From: Labyrinthula sp. Ha
Lineage: Eukaryota > Sar > Bigyra > Labyrinthulida > Labyrinthulaceae
Length of the DNA: 64,000 bases
Assembly: GCA_015227615.1 (NCBI GenBank)
Contig: JAALGZ010000003.1
Coordinates: 1,488,001 to 1,552,000, forward strand
Reading direction: 5' to 3'
Part shown: positions 13,417 through 25,562 of the stretch, one piece after another
Numbering within the stretch: the stretch's first letter is position 1
Layout: each line of letters starts with the position of its first letter
Program-made: the position numbers and the translations under genes
Notes under the pieces: model-generated
Database searches by the model: none
What the model was told of the DNA's origin: nothing
What the model saw: only the letters and a program-made list of their open reading frames with translations

Positions 13417-16400
13417 ATGTCCTCCGAAGAATCAGAAACAAATAGAGGATTCAATCCAGAAAGTACATACTTCTATTCCAGTTTTTTCTTCTCTATCCAA
13501 GAACTAGCCTAGTTTTCCATCGTTTCAGAATGTTCTTTCCTTTCCCTTTATCCTTCTAGAACAAGCAGATGCTTCTTCTGAATCTATCGCTCCACCTGAA
13601 GTGAATGAAGAACCAAGTAGTCAAACATTGTCCAATGTCAACGAAGAGACACCTATTCAGGTCACACCAGAAGAAGAAAGGGCAAAACCTGTTGAAGAGA
13701 GCATATCAACTGAAGCTGAAATTGACTTGACTAAAGCTGAAGATATCCCAGTAAGGTCTTCTGAGATAGGAAAGGTTGGTGTACACCGTGGTCCTAATCT
13801 AACAGATCACGGCTTCAGTATGCCGCAGAAGAGAGTAGGAACAGATGGTGCTGAGAACATGAATACTTCAAGAGAAGCCACTCCAGCTGGATTGAATATT
13901 CAAGGGTCTAATCATGTAGATCTCTCTAGGTTTATTCCTCAGAGACAAGAGCCTGATATTCAGAAAGAAGATGCTCAATCAAGGTTACTGAAGAAGCTAA
14001 GAGTCGAGTATGATAAAGAGCAAGCGAGCAACACTCAACAGAGTTTGAACTCCGCTCAAAACCCCCTTCAAAGAGCAAAAAATTCAATTAATCAGAGGTC
14101 AAACATTGGCGTCAAGCCTTATAATGTTATGAATCCTCAAAATGTGCTCATGCAGCAGTTTCCTGGAAGGCAAGGGGAGAAACCTGGAGGGCTAAATCTT
14201 GGAGGAACTAACATTTCACAAACCATGATGAATATTCTGGGAAATGCGAATTCTTTTCCTATGCATGGTGTGAATATGAACTACGGGAATGCAGTTAAAC
14301 CGGCACAGGTAGGCAGATCTGGTTTGCCACTTAATTTGACTGGGATGTCTCCAAATTTCTTAGCTCAGCAGATACAGGCGTTGAATACTTTTAGGAACCA
14401 AGGCAATAAGCCATTCGCTGAATTTCTTAATTCAAACAACATGGGAAATAACTTCTTAAATATTCAAGAGTCCCTGGAGAAAAACAAGCAAAGCAACAAC
14501 ATGGGTTATCCTCTACCGAATACCTTTAATAATAGACAAATAAATCATGGTAATCGGAACCAAATGGGGATGCCCAGAATGAGCCAAGAAATTGTAGATC
14601 ACACGGCGGCTGCAGAGAAGAATTTGAAAGTTGAAGATGCCTTAAAATATTTGGAGTTTGTGAAGCAATGTTTTGCAACGGAGCCAAACACTTACAACAA
14701 GTTCTTGGATATTATGAAGAAATTCAAGTCGTCTCAGATCAAAACGGAAGGAATAATTCAGGAAGTTCTAGGGCTGTTTAAAGGTCAGAATAAGCTTATT
14801 CTAGGCTTTAACGACTTTCTACCTGCAGGATACAAAATTGATGTGCAAGGCAACCTCACCATTGTCACCTCTCCTAACGACCAGGCAAAGACATACTATT
14901 CGGCTGAAGGCAAGCAGATTTACATGGATCCTTCAAGAACTACTGTGAGCTCCTCTGATCAGGACCCCAATACTAAGCTTGAGCCAACAAGCTCACCTGG
15001 CCAAGACGCGGGGATGAGAGAAGCAAACGGCACTCAGAAGCAACAAAGTTTGGGCACAGGCTCTGATAGTATGATTCAAGCAGTTGGCGGTAGCTCAAAC
15101 ACTTCGGGACAAATGGGTTATGACGCTGTGAAACTTCAAGTGGCGCAACAAGGTGCTGTTGGTGCCGTTACTCCAAAGGATCCGCAGGGAAAAAACCAGT
15201 TTACCAATGCAATCGAATATGTTAATCAGGTAAAGCATAGGTTTAGCAATGATCCACAAATTTACAGAACCTTTCTGGACATGCTACACAAATATGAAAA
15301 GGAGGAAGGAAGTATAACAGAGGTGGTTACTGGAGTCGCCAACTTATTTAAGGATCATTCAGATTTGCTTTCAAAGTTTACGATTTTTCTTCCTGAAGCT
15401 GAAAGACCAAATGCGAAGCGTATTATTAAGAGGATTGAGAAACGGCGCGAAAGGAGGAATGCTCAGAAAGGTCTCAATAATGCTGGTTATAAACAAGGTG
15501 GTTTGGTAGCTACTTTGGATGAATCAGATTTGGATCAAGAGTTTGATAGTGATAACCTGGAAGAAAGTTATACAATGTACGGAATCAAAAAAACAAAAAA
15601 GGGTGAGAAAATAATGTATCAGATGCCGTTACTTGAAAAGCGGTTCCTGGAGAAATTAAAAGTTGCTTGCCACGGAACAGAGGGGTTTGGACTCTTTTTG
15701 AGAGCTATGAGATTGTTTGCGAAGCAGATTATTGATAAAGATGAGTTGTTAAATTTGGTGCATCAAGGTTTAAGAGATGCTCAAGTACCTGAACCGCAAA
15801 GAAGAAGCATGTTGCAAGATTTAGATGTCTTGTTGAGCAATCGAGGGATTGTAAGGGATGAGGTCGAAGATGCGTACACAAGCCTTCCACTCACAGAAAT
15901 TGATTTTACAAATGCCAGCACATGTACGCCAAGTTATAGAAAAATTCCGAAGCGTTTTCCCATCCTGAATTGTAGCGAAAGAACAAAGCTCTGTAACGAG
16001 GTTCTTAATGATCAGTGGGTAAGTGTTCCTACTGGTAGTGAAGATTTCAGTTTCAAACACATGAGGAAAAACATTTATGAAGAAGCCTTATTCAAATGTG
16101 AGGACGAAATCTACCAGTTTGATATGGTTATCGAAGCCAATAAAAGTACAATTTTGGTTTTCGAAAAATTAAATAATGAGCTTACAGTGCTGAAGGAACT
16201 CAAGGAGAAATCTGAGAAAAAGGTCATATTTTCTATTAATAAAAGTATTCTTAGTATTATTCATCTGAAAGCAATTGCCAAGATATATGGAAAGCATGGA
16301 AAAAAAATGTTAGAGTACTTGAGACTTCATCCTGAAGCTGCGATCCCTATTATACTAAAAAGGTTGAAAGAAAAAAATCTTGAGTGGATGTTGGAGAAAG

Positions 16401-18085
16401 TAAGACTTGATAAAGAATGGAAGAAAATACAAGAAGACAATTTTTCTAAGTCTCTTGATCACAGATCTTTTTATTTTAAGCAAAGTGATAAGAAAGAAAT
16501 TAGCGGAAAAAACTTAATTGCACAAATGAAAACACTCAGCAAAGAGAAGACGATACTTGCTAAGAGTTATCGAAGCTCTCTAACCGAGTTTCTCACTGAA
16601 GCTGGGGTACTCAAGCTGCATTTTAGAATAAACAAACTGCAAGGAAGAAACTATTTCTCAGACATTGGCGGTGCAGAGTTTATTCATGTATCTTGTTTAA
16701 AGGTTTTATTCGTCTCTCTGGGACACAAGATTCTTAAGAGTAATCATAATCCACGTGGAGACTCGAAGTTTAAGGTTACCAAAGATGAAGCCCAATCGTT
16801 CTTGGCCGATTTCGTTGCCCCAATTTTTGCCGTGGATGTTGAGCAACTTGACTTTTCTAAGTGGTTCAAACTTGTTGATCACAACCAAAAGAGAGAACTG
16901 GGTGCAAAAGGAGATGAGTGCGAAGAGCCAAAGTTTAAGACTGATGGCTTAAGTACTCCACAGAAACCAAGACATCGAAGTCATGTTGAAAAGGAAACAA
17001 AAAGTTACCAAGCTCTTAGTTTTATTTCTTCCAGCAACCTTTATTTGTTCTTTCGCTTATATAATATTTTGTTCCGGCGCTTGGCACACGTGAAAGAAGA
17101 ATGTGAGAAAGCAGGAAAATTATCGAGTTTGAGTTCTCCAACAACCCCAATGCCTGGTAAAACCTTATCACCTTCTTCTCCACTGGATAAGTTTACTAAA
17201 ATAGTTGGCCTTATTATTGAGATGATGCAGGGTTCCATCACGCTAGAAGACTTTGAAGATAAATGCCGCAAAACAGTTGGACCTAATGCTTATTTTCTCT
17301 TTACTTTGGATAAAGTGTTGCAGCAGCTAGAGAGAACAATAAACAACGTAATTAATGACGATAAAACAGTTGAGCTTGAAAAATCTGTGAAGGAAGTAAA
17401 AGATTTAGTAGAGAATGAGGAGGTTAGCCTCGAAGATCTAGTTGAAATGTACCGTTCGTGTTATCAGTGTGTAATGCATCAAGTCGAGGGAGTATGTTTT
17501 CAGCACACGTCTACAGAAAATGATGGAAACATAACACTGGAAATATCAATGGTGAATAGTTTCCCAACCCTAGAATCTACAACTGCGGTTTCAGTCTATG
17601 GTATGGTTCCCAAGAAACTGTCAAATGGGAGTGTCATTTCGTGTTGCATTGAGGAAACCCTTTTCTCTACGGCTCAAGAAGAGACCAATTTGAAACTTGT
17701 TACTGACATTAAATTGTTGAACAAAAAGCTTATTGAAGAGTTTGAGACCGAGGAGAAAGATACAGGGGATGAAGAACTCAAGTATATGGCAGGAGAAAAG
17801 AACCTGTCAAACTCTAGCGCAAAGTCATCTTGGTGGTTCTTTCCGAAGTTTGAAAATTTAGTCGATAAGAAATGGCTAAGCTCTGGAGGGGAGCTCAAGA
17901 GAAGGCTTTCACATATGCCGGAAGTTGAGGAAGAGATGGATGTTGATGAGAGTAGTGACAAGAAAGTTGACGAAGAAAGTGGAAGTGCTTCAGAGAGTGA
18001 CGAAGCGGAGGGACATGATGATGAGGATGATCACCAAAGCAATAGCGATGATGGAGAAGTTGATGAAGAAGAGGAAGAGAGTTAA
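13417..18085 (+). CDS. SIN3: SIN3 family transcriptional corepressor
   Basis: SIN3 is the scaffold of the SIN3-RPD3/HDAC complex. It binds transcription factors through paired amphipathic helix (PAH) domains and a histone deacetylase through its central domain, acting in the nucleus. The main frame is open without an ATG at its start, but a short upstream exon (13417-13462) begins with ATG and splices in phase to 13560 through a 97-nt intron, giving about 1523 residues. PAH1 is around residues 365-440 (VEDALKYLEFVKQCF...), PAH2 around 560-635 (AIEYVNQVKHRF...YRTFLDML) and a weaker PAH3 around 705-775. The HDAC-interacting domain starts near 800 (TPSYRKIPK, then LNDQWVSVP) and the SIN3 C-terminal region follows. 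The N-terminus is Gln/Asn-rich and the C-terminus strongly acidic. Size and domain order match the family. The first exon is inferred from splice signals and phase. Confidence 0.93.
13463..13559 (+). other. Intron 1 of SIN3 (97 nt)
   Basis: It begins GTACAT and ends TTCTAG. Splicing joins the ATG exon to the long SIN3 frame in phase 1 (codon A|AA). It carries in-frame stops if retained. Confidence 0.75.
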
Positions 18086-18812
18086 ATTATGAAAGCCTTG
18101 CATTATGCTTTGTAAAACTTGGCTTTCACTTGGGGTTCCATTCTATTGTCATTGTCTTCTTGCCTTATTTAACACATTCCGTGCAACCTTTATTCAGTTG
18201 TTCGTCTGATGCTCTTGTCTTAAAAAAATCTGACAAATCGCGTCATGCGAATAATTGTCGCCACTGAAAGCTAATACAAACTTTGCGACATTAATTAAGA
18301 CTACACGAAAATGTAGTACTCAGTTTTTGAAATTCCCGGGGCGGAGAATTATTAAGAGCTCTGTTGAGCAACAACCATAAAGTAGCTGCTCAATATTGTA
18401 ATATTGGAAACTAAGTGGGATAAACTTAAACACAGTGTGTAAGAGTGCGAAATACTCATTGTGGCCAATCAACATAATTTCACCGTGTTCTTAGAGATAC
18501 GTAAGGTAAAATCTTAAGTGCATGCTTCTACGCAAAAAAAAACTTAATGTTTTCATCGGAAGTCAGAGGCTATTGTCCTATAAAGGAAAAACACAAGATA
18601 AGAAGATAGATACGTGCTCAATTCTTTAAGCGATCCCAGGCACAGCCAAGAAACCTATTTATTGCCCAACATTCTTATTCGAAATGATATAGAAGTCTCC
18701 AACCTATATAGGATACAAATGAACGACCTTAATTCTTAACAGACGAATCTAGCAACAAAATATAAGGTCAGCTTGAAAACAAAATAATAGACACTAAACT
18801 TCATTTCTTCAG
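18086..18812. other. Convergent intergenic region
   Basis: 727 bp between the stop codons of SIN3 (+) and the three-exon orphan gene (-). It should hold both 3' UTRs. No other structure was recognised. Confidence 0.5.
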
Positions 18813-20005
18813 CTAACCGTAGTGAGACGCAGGTCTTGATATTTTAAATCTTTTGTTAATATGTGCTAGGTTGTACACCTCACTATCATCTCTTGGTTCA
18901 GGCTGCATGCTTGAACCAAAACCTTCATTTACTAGTTGATTTTGATGCCCCAAATATCCAGACCCAGAAAAAAATCCTTGTCCCTGAGAAGAATAAGACA
19001 TTGTACCAGTAAACGATGGATCTTCCAATTTCAGCTCCTGGCTGGGAAGGACTACAGCAGATGGAAGCTGTTGCGAGATACTGTTTGAAACTGTGTAAGT
19101 TTGGTACATTGAAGGCGGGGGATGAGCTAGATCTGTTCCGATTCCACTTCGTTGATACTGGAGAGAGAAAATAGTTCGTCGTAATATATCTGTTTTACTA
19201 AGAAGATCCACCAGAACTAAGAAATAACATTTCGAAGATAACTATACTCTTGCTTCTATCAAACCCATCCTCCACAGAATTGCTGCTAGTCAACTCTGTC
19301 TTTATGTGCATTATAGCCTCAGACAAATGATGCTGCGCTTGAACTAAATCACTTCCGTTCTTCCTTTTCTCAGCTAGCCGATTAACCTTTGACATGACTT
19401 CTACAGGCATGCTGTGGGAAGTTTGTGGTCGGTAAATATCTCCGACAGATGTGACAAACTCCGAGAAGAGTGACGAAAACTTGGCCCCTTCACCAGACAG
19501 ATCAGGAAGAACTTCCAAGCTAAATTTAGACCACCGCGTTTGCTGCGAAGTTTTTACTACTCTAAAACTTAATTTGCCCCTTCCATTCAAATTAATGCAG
19601 AGTTTCTATAAATTAACCAGAAGCAGTATATATTACACTTGGTGTTTTACCACTTACGACCAAGTATGTTAATCTTCGATGTCCTGCTCGATCCATGGGT
19701 GTTGCTCCGTTTATTTCCTCCAGCAACTCTACGAACTTATAATCCTTTGTACATGTCCATAAACGAACTTTGATTGGAATTATGTCCGAAGAGTCAACTG
19801 CAGCATTATTTGCGTCCACCAGCTTAAGTTTCAAATCTATAGTATTGCTTTCACCTCCAACACCTGCCTTCATCCAAGCTCCATTTGGATCAGTGGAAGC
19901 TGCTCTGCAATATTGATTGTTGTCTCTGTGTATATAATTTTCTGGATGGGAGAAAGAAGTGCTTTCAACAAGAACTCGTAGAGGTAATGTAAAGCCTTTG
20001 TACAT
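18813..20005 (-). CDS. Unrecognised three-exon protein, beta-rich N-terminal half
   Basis: Three consecutive minus-strand frames join through two good GT-AG introns: exon 1 20005-19658, exon 2 19605-19248, exon 3 19189-18813. The coding length is then exactly 361 codons including the stop, giving 360 residues. The N-terminal half alternates hydrophobic strands (LKLKLVDANN, IPIKVRLWTC, GKLSFRVV, KFSLEVLPD) and looks like a beta-sandwich. The strand pattern loosely recalls DNA-binding domains of the CBP60 or Rel-like kind, but I cannot assign a family. The C-terminal half is Ser/Gln/Gly-rich and low in complexity, ending in a basic stretch (INKRFKISRP) that could be a nuclear signal. The start ATG lies 21 nt inside a probable 5' UTR splice acceptor. 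A role as a transcription regulator is only a guess. Confidence 0.7.
19190..19247 (-). other. Intron 2 of the orphan gene (58 nt)
   Basis: Donor GTATAG, acceptor AAACAG on the minus strand. The phase 1 junction joins the Lys-rich exon 2 end to ILRRTIF of exon 3. Donor choice is less certain than for the first intron. Confidence 0.6.
19606..19657 (-). other. Intron 1 of the orphan gene (52 nt)
   Basis: Donor GTAAGT, acceptor TTATAG on the minus strand, phase 0. It joins RLTYLV to KLCINLNGRGK. Confidence 0.75.
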
Positions 20006-20026
20006 CGCTAAATTTGAATGTGCAAT

Positions 20027-20125
20027 CTTTTGCGAAACACAAATCCAAAATAAATATTCGAGTAAGACCAGAACGGAATTTCCAATGTAGTACAGTCAAG
20101 AGATATGCACGAACTTTTCACTTAC
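20027..20125 (-). other. Probable 5' UTR intron of the orphan gene (99 nt)
   Basis: A strong donor (CAAG|GTAAGTG) lies upstream of the start codon, with an acceptor at AAAAG|ATTGC, 21 nt before the ATG at 20005. The upstream exon has no in-frame ATG after its nearest stop, so it looks non-coding. Confidence 0.45.
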
Positions 20126-23100
20126 CTTGTCGATGACCAAAACTATAGCGCACCAAAGAAAACCAGCCGTAAAATATTTTCCAGGAATAGAGAGCAGGCC
20201 GTTATTCGTATTCTATATACATGAACTGACTATGTGCTTATCCAAGTCCGATGCTATGAGTTAGCCCAAAGGCCAAACCACCAGTTGCGCTGGAAGCTTG
20301 TGATTCGATTAATTTTTCTCATTCTTATTCCCAAAGTCACTTTTAACGGTTAATTTAATGGTCAACCACGCACCGTATTCCATTTTAGGGCCAAGTGGCC
20401 CTGGTCATATTCAGTAGAGTTCGGTAATGGAAGGATCTGATGAAGATCGAACGCTAGTTGCAATAACGTTATTGAAAAAGATTTATTGGAACTATACACA
20501 TTTTCTTTTATGCTTATTGTACAAAAAAAAAGACATTACAATAATGTGAGAGCTGATAGCATAATTCTTATAACTTTTCACTGCTACAAATATAAATGGA
20601 ACAATATTTTCGATATATTTTCGATAAGAGTTAATCTACTATGTTCATCCATAAAATACATTTCAAAAATTATACCAGTATACTTTCGTTAATTCGATAA
20701 GATTTTTGATCAATTTCCATTATCATATCGGTAAGTTTAATACGGTGAACCCCCAGTAAAATTATGCTCAAAAACAATAAATAAGAACAAAAGAAAACTG
20801 AATATTGTATTACCATATTATATATACTTCTCCCCAGTTACATTTAAACTAGTTTTCTCGGCATCTTTTTAAATAAAGTCTATTGCCTATTTCAGACTTT
20901 AAAGGACAACTTCACTCTTATTTTGCGCGATTAGGTTAGAGAGAAAAATATTATCCCAACCAGGGGTGCAAAATGTTTCTGAAAGATACTTGCTAAAAGA
21001 GTATGACAACATCTTACATACTAAAGGAAAGTGTCTTTTGAAAAAACAAAACATTCGATTGGTTGATATGCTGAAACCTTTAGCTTCAGTCATTGGGTGA
21101 AGCTTATTGAGTGTACTACCAATAGAAGCAACAACAAAGGTTGAGAAATCAAATATTATTTTGTATTCTATCTCACACAACAGGAACAACAGCACTTCTG
21201 TTTAAAAGAAACTTAAACTTTGTTTTAAAGAGTTTCTACAGATATTTTATTTGACCAAACGTAAATTATAGGTATCTTTGCTTTGGTTTTCTTCTAGTGT
21301 TATGCCCGTCTTTGTTGGAGAGGTCTATACCACTTTGAAAGAATGTTCATTACCGGTATCTTTTTTCAAACAGAAGTTTCAGATTCTGTCTTCCTTCAAA
21401 CAGCAATGAACTAAGTAAACTATTAAGTAGGTTATAATACGTGTTTATATTAATCGGTTATGAATTATCATAACAGCATCGAACAGTAGAGTGATAATAG
21501 TAGATATATACTTTGGAAATTAAAGCATAACCAATCTTAACATATCATTTTAAATAAAACAAAAAGAAGAAGAGCAAAAATAACAGCAAGTTAAAGACGT
21601 AGAATAGAAAAAACTCAATACGTGTAAAGTCCCTGGGGAAGGTATAAATCTGCACATTTAGCGGCTTAGTAAGTTCGCACAATTCTATTCAAATTTTCCC
21701 AAGTCTCTCATACGAGTTTTGTACTTTGGTTTTGCATCCTAAGTGTCTGATTATTTTCTGTGCAGATGCCGAACGTTCTTGTTAGCAACGCTGCCTCACT
21801 TTCGAGCATATGACAGTTCGACGGTTCTTCTGGAGCAGGTAAATACGTTTAAGTTTCATCGTTTTAGTATGTTTTACCAATCACAGCAACGAATACCAGC
21901 TTCAGCGCGGTTTCAACAAATAAACAAAACTTCCTGCTTAGATCTAGTTCCAATAGTCTTAAAGAATATATTTTTATTTGATGTTCGTTGTTATTGCTAA
22001 GAGTTCCTCCTGTGATAAAAATAGTTTGAAAATTCTAGTAGTAGCATTTAGAAGGTAAATGCCAGGTAACATTTTACAACCTTTGTCAGTTGTTCCTTGT
22101 GGATTTTTTTCTCTATAATTTTTCATGAACGGATTGACTTTAGAAACACCCTTTGGCAACCGCTACTGGAGATGATGACGTGTGTTGTACACATTCTTGA
22201 TTAAGTGAAGAAAAACAGTTCTTTTTGAAGGTATAGATGTGCTACCTCACAAAATAGGTTAAGTAGCGGTTTGCATATGTTTAAAGCTCCCCTAAACTAA
22301 GAAATGTTAGAAGTAGTGTTCTGCGAGCTCCGTAATGCGCACAGTTTGTATTGAGAAATGTAATCAGAAGTGAGAGTACACCAGATTATATTGGTTGGAA
22401 CTTTGTGGAAGAAATGAATAAAAACCTCACATGGCCTCTCAGTGCGGATTGTAAACCTGAAAGTAAAGATCATCATTACATTCTTCAGCATCTGTTATGT
22501 ATATGAAGCAAGTTTATGAGACTTGACTTACTACAAAACAGAATAGTAGGTTTCTCCTGTTCAACTAAAGTACTTGCTACAGAAGACAACAGTACTCTGC
22601 CGGTAGAGTTTTTTGGAACCGAAAAATAATTATAGAAGACTTTATTAATTACAGTAAAATTCTTTCTGTCTGCTGCACAAAATACCAAGTTTTTTAATGG
22701 CTCTTTATTGTTTAATAAACTCAGGGAATCCTTACCTAGCCTTACCCGAATACTTGTATTTGAAGCTCTTTCCAGAATTGAGATGCTTTCTCTTCCTTTA
22801 AAACAGTTGGTAGTTATGTCTTATAATAGCTTTAGTCTTTGTAACATTCTTAAATTCAATGTAACTCATTACTTTTTATCTCTTTGGGTGTTGCCGTTGA
22901 GGATGACTTCTGTGCCTTTTCTATGATGTACAACTGTTCATGAATAATGACGTGAGTATGGAGTCACAAGAGTCTGTTATGTAAGTAGATCTTATTTATA
23001 TCTTATAGCAAAATCCCGTGGCAGTCCACATCCGAAAATATAAGCCCGCAACAGAGTTTGCGGTTTACTTTTTAAAAACAACAACTTAACTTCTAGACTT

Positions 23101-25562
23101 TTCCAAGACGTTTATAGGAATTTGCGAATGTCACCGGGGACTGGCAATTAATAAAGCGTATTATAACCAATTTATTATGAACCTCATATCATTGGGCAGG
23201 AATCCTTTCATTTTGAAATAGGGTTCCATATGAACACCTCTGGATAAACTTCACAAATCTCCAATTCGACTAAAGAGTGGAATGCTCCATTGAGTGTGAC
23301 TACATCTATTAATGGCCATCAACTCTTCTCCGGAGGGGTGTCCTAAATAAAATTTGTTAATGTGCCAACAACTGTTTTCTTTTTGTGTATTTAACTAGTG
23401 CAGAAGCAATAATGAATATTGGGGCACTTTTGCCCAAATCGCAGGTAAAATGATCAATTATCATTCTGAGCACTTAAAGATTAGAGCAAATACTTTGCTT
23501 TCTTCAAAGTTCTTTGAGTACTGTATAAAGTATAATGAAGGGACATGATATGTTTATGTGATAGCTTGAGCTGTTTCAGCATAAAATAAACTTAATACTT
23601 TATTTTGCAATAAATTTTTTCTCCAATATAATCCGAGAATAACTTACAACTGTCAGAATAAACATCAATGTAACATCTTGTTCACCAATGAACATTAACT
23701 TGCAACTTCAGTACTCCTTTAGGAGTTGATGAACCACCTATCTACCTTTAGCAACATAAATTACTTGCTTTATAGCAAAACGTAAGAAAACATTTTTTCT
23801 TAAAACCTTATGTTCATTTTATTAAGAACAGTAAACCTTGAACAAATTGTCTGATGCCATGGATTGACATTTCTAGCTTTTGGGTGTTTATTCTCGCGAG
23901 TTTTACACTATTTAACCAATTTACCCTACATTGTAAATGCAATGAACTATCTCTGTAAAGTTTAAACCAGTTTGCGAGATTCTAAAGAGTATATACACCA
24001 TCTCCCGTTCACTGAGTCTCGGTTCTGCATACATTCAAGTTATACCAACCCTAATATAGACTCGAAAGATATAATTTTGAAAATTCTACAAGTTTATGTG
24101 CTCTTTGCCATAGAGGCTGTGAACATGTCTTCATTTCTAAGCTTTCATTATTAAGGAATACTACACAAAGAGTAGAGTGCTGTTCCCTTTAAGGTTCACT
24201 ACGTATAAGTAAGCCCAAGCGCAATATCTTTTAATCTTAAGGAGAGAATCTTAAAGCCCTTATCAAACCCAAGATTCACAAAACAAAACACACTAATCTG
24301 TCACAGAAAACCCAATGTCGTTACGACTTTGGAAACCTCCGAAATGCCAAACCAAAAGAGGAGCCGTACAGGACAAAAAGAAAAAAAAGTAAAGAAGTAT
24401 ATATATTTTACGTGAGAATCAAGATATTCTTTTGCTATTAACACTGAAACACTACACTGGCTTCTTTGTACTTAACTGAGCACATGAGTCTAGTCAATAG
24501 CACTATAGGAACACAACTCCATAAAATTTGGTACCCTTTGCACAAAAAATAAATTCTGAATATCCTAATACGCTTGCTACCGATGACAAATAGGTTTTGG
24601 AAATTTAACAGGTAATACTGTTGTCCTTAGTCCTCGGCAGCTTCTCTCAAAATCTAAAGTCAACAGCCCGGGGCGAGTACAATGACCTTTTGCGTTCACA
24701 CCTAGGTTTGTATTTCTTACCTATGATAGTAAGAAAATTATCAGGCAATAGGAGTGAAATTAGGGAAGAGGTTTTCACTGAAGAATTGAAGCTAATCATA
24801 CTTTAACTGAAAAGAACTTCCAGAGAACTCATAAAGTGTAACCACTCGTAAAAGAAAACTCTCAAGACTTCAACTCAGCCTTCTCTTATAACACAGTATG
24901 ACTCCTACCGCTAACCAGGTACCGAAAATTTCCCAAAAGATTTTTAGTACATCTAATCTTCCTCTATGAATAGATATTAAAACAAAAGATCTCCTTCATA
25001 AGAATCTATAAAACGTCACGCCCAAATTTTATTTTGCAATACCTCACGCCCACTCGAACTAGCTGCGATAGCCCGGTATCTCCAGAGTCGCACATGCGTA
25101 AATACCCTTACCAAAAAAAAAGCAAGTATTGCATACCCAGGAGTTTTATTCTCAGAATAACAGAGTCGCAGAAGAAAAATGCAACCTGAAACCTGAATTT
25201 CAAAAAATAAGGGGCTACTCATTAAGGCCTATATATCCACCCCAAAAGAGCACCAAATAATTTCTGTTATAAATATTCTACATCTTCGTAATTGTCATGT
25301 TTCCAATACACTTGTACAGTCGTCAGATCACTTTGTGCCAAAACTTTAAAAATAGCACGAAACTACTCTACAAGTATGGAACCCGATAACAACATCAAGT
25401 TTCAGGTGCGGCCTACACTCTCTTCTTCGCATCGAGATTGATTTATCAAGAAAGCCTTCATTCTATACGCAAAAAATTCAGACTGCAAAATTTAGTAGCA
25501 AGACATCAGAGATTATGTTGTAACATTTATTCGGAAAAAATTTAAGCAACAAGGGCATTGAA
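20126..25562. other. 5.4-kb AT-rich spacer
   Basis: It starts with the probable promoter and first exon of the minus-strand orphan gene. Beyond about 20.3 kb only short open frames without motifs are present (for example near 20.9-21.2 and 22.3-22.9 kb). No RNA gene, repeat array or transposon end was recognised. Confidence 0.5.
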
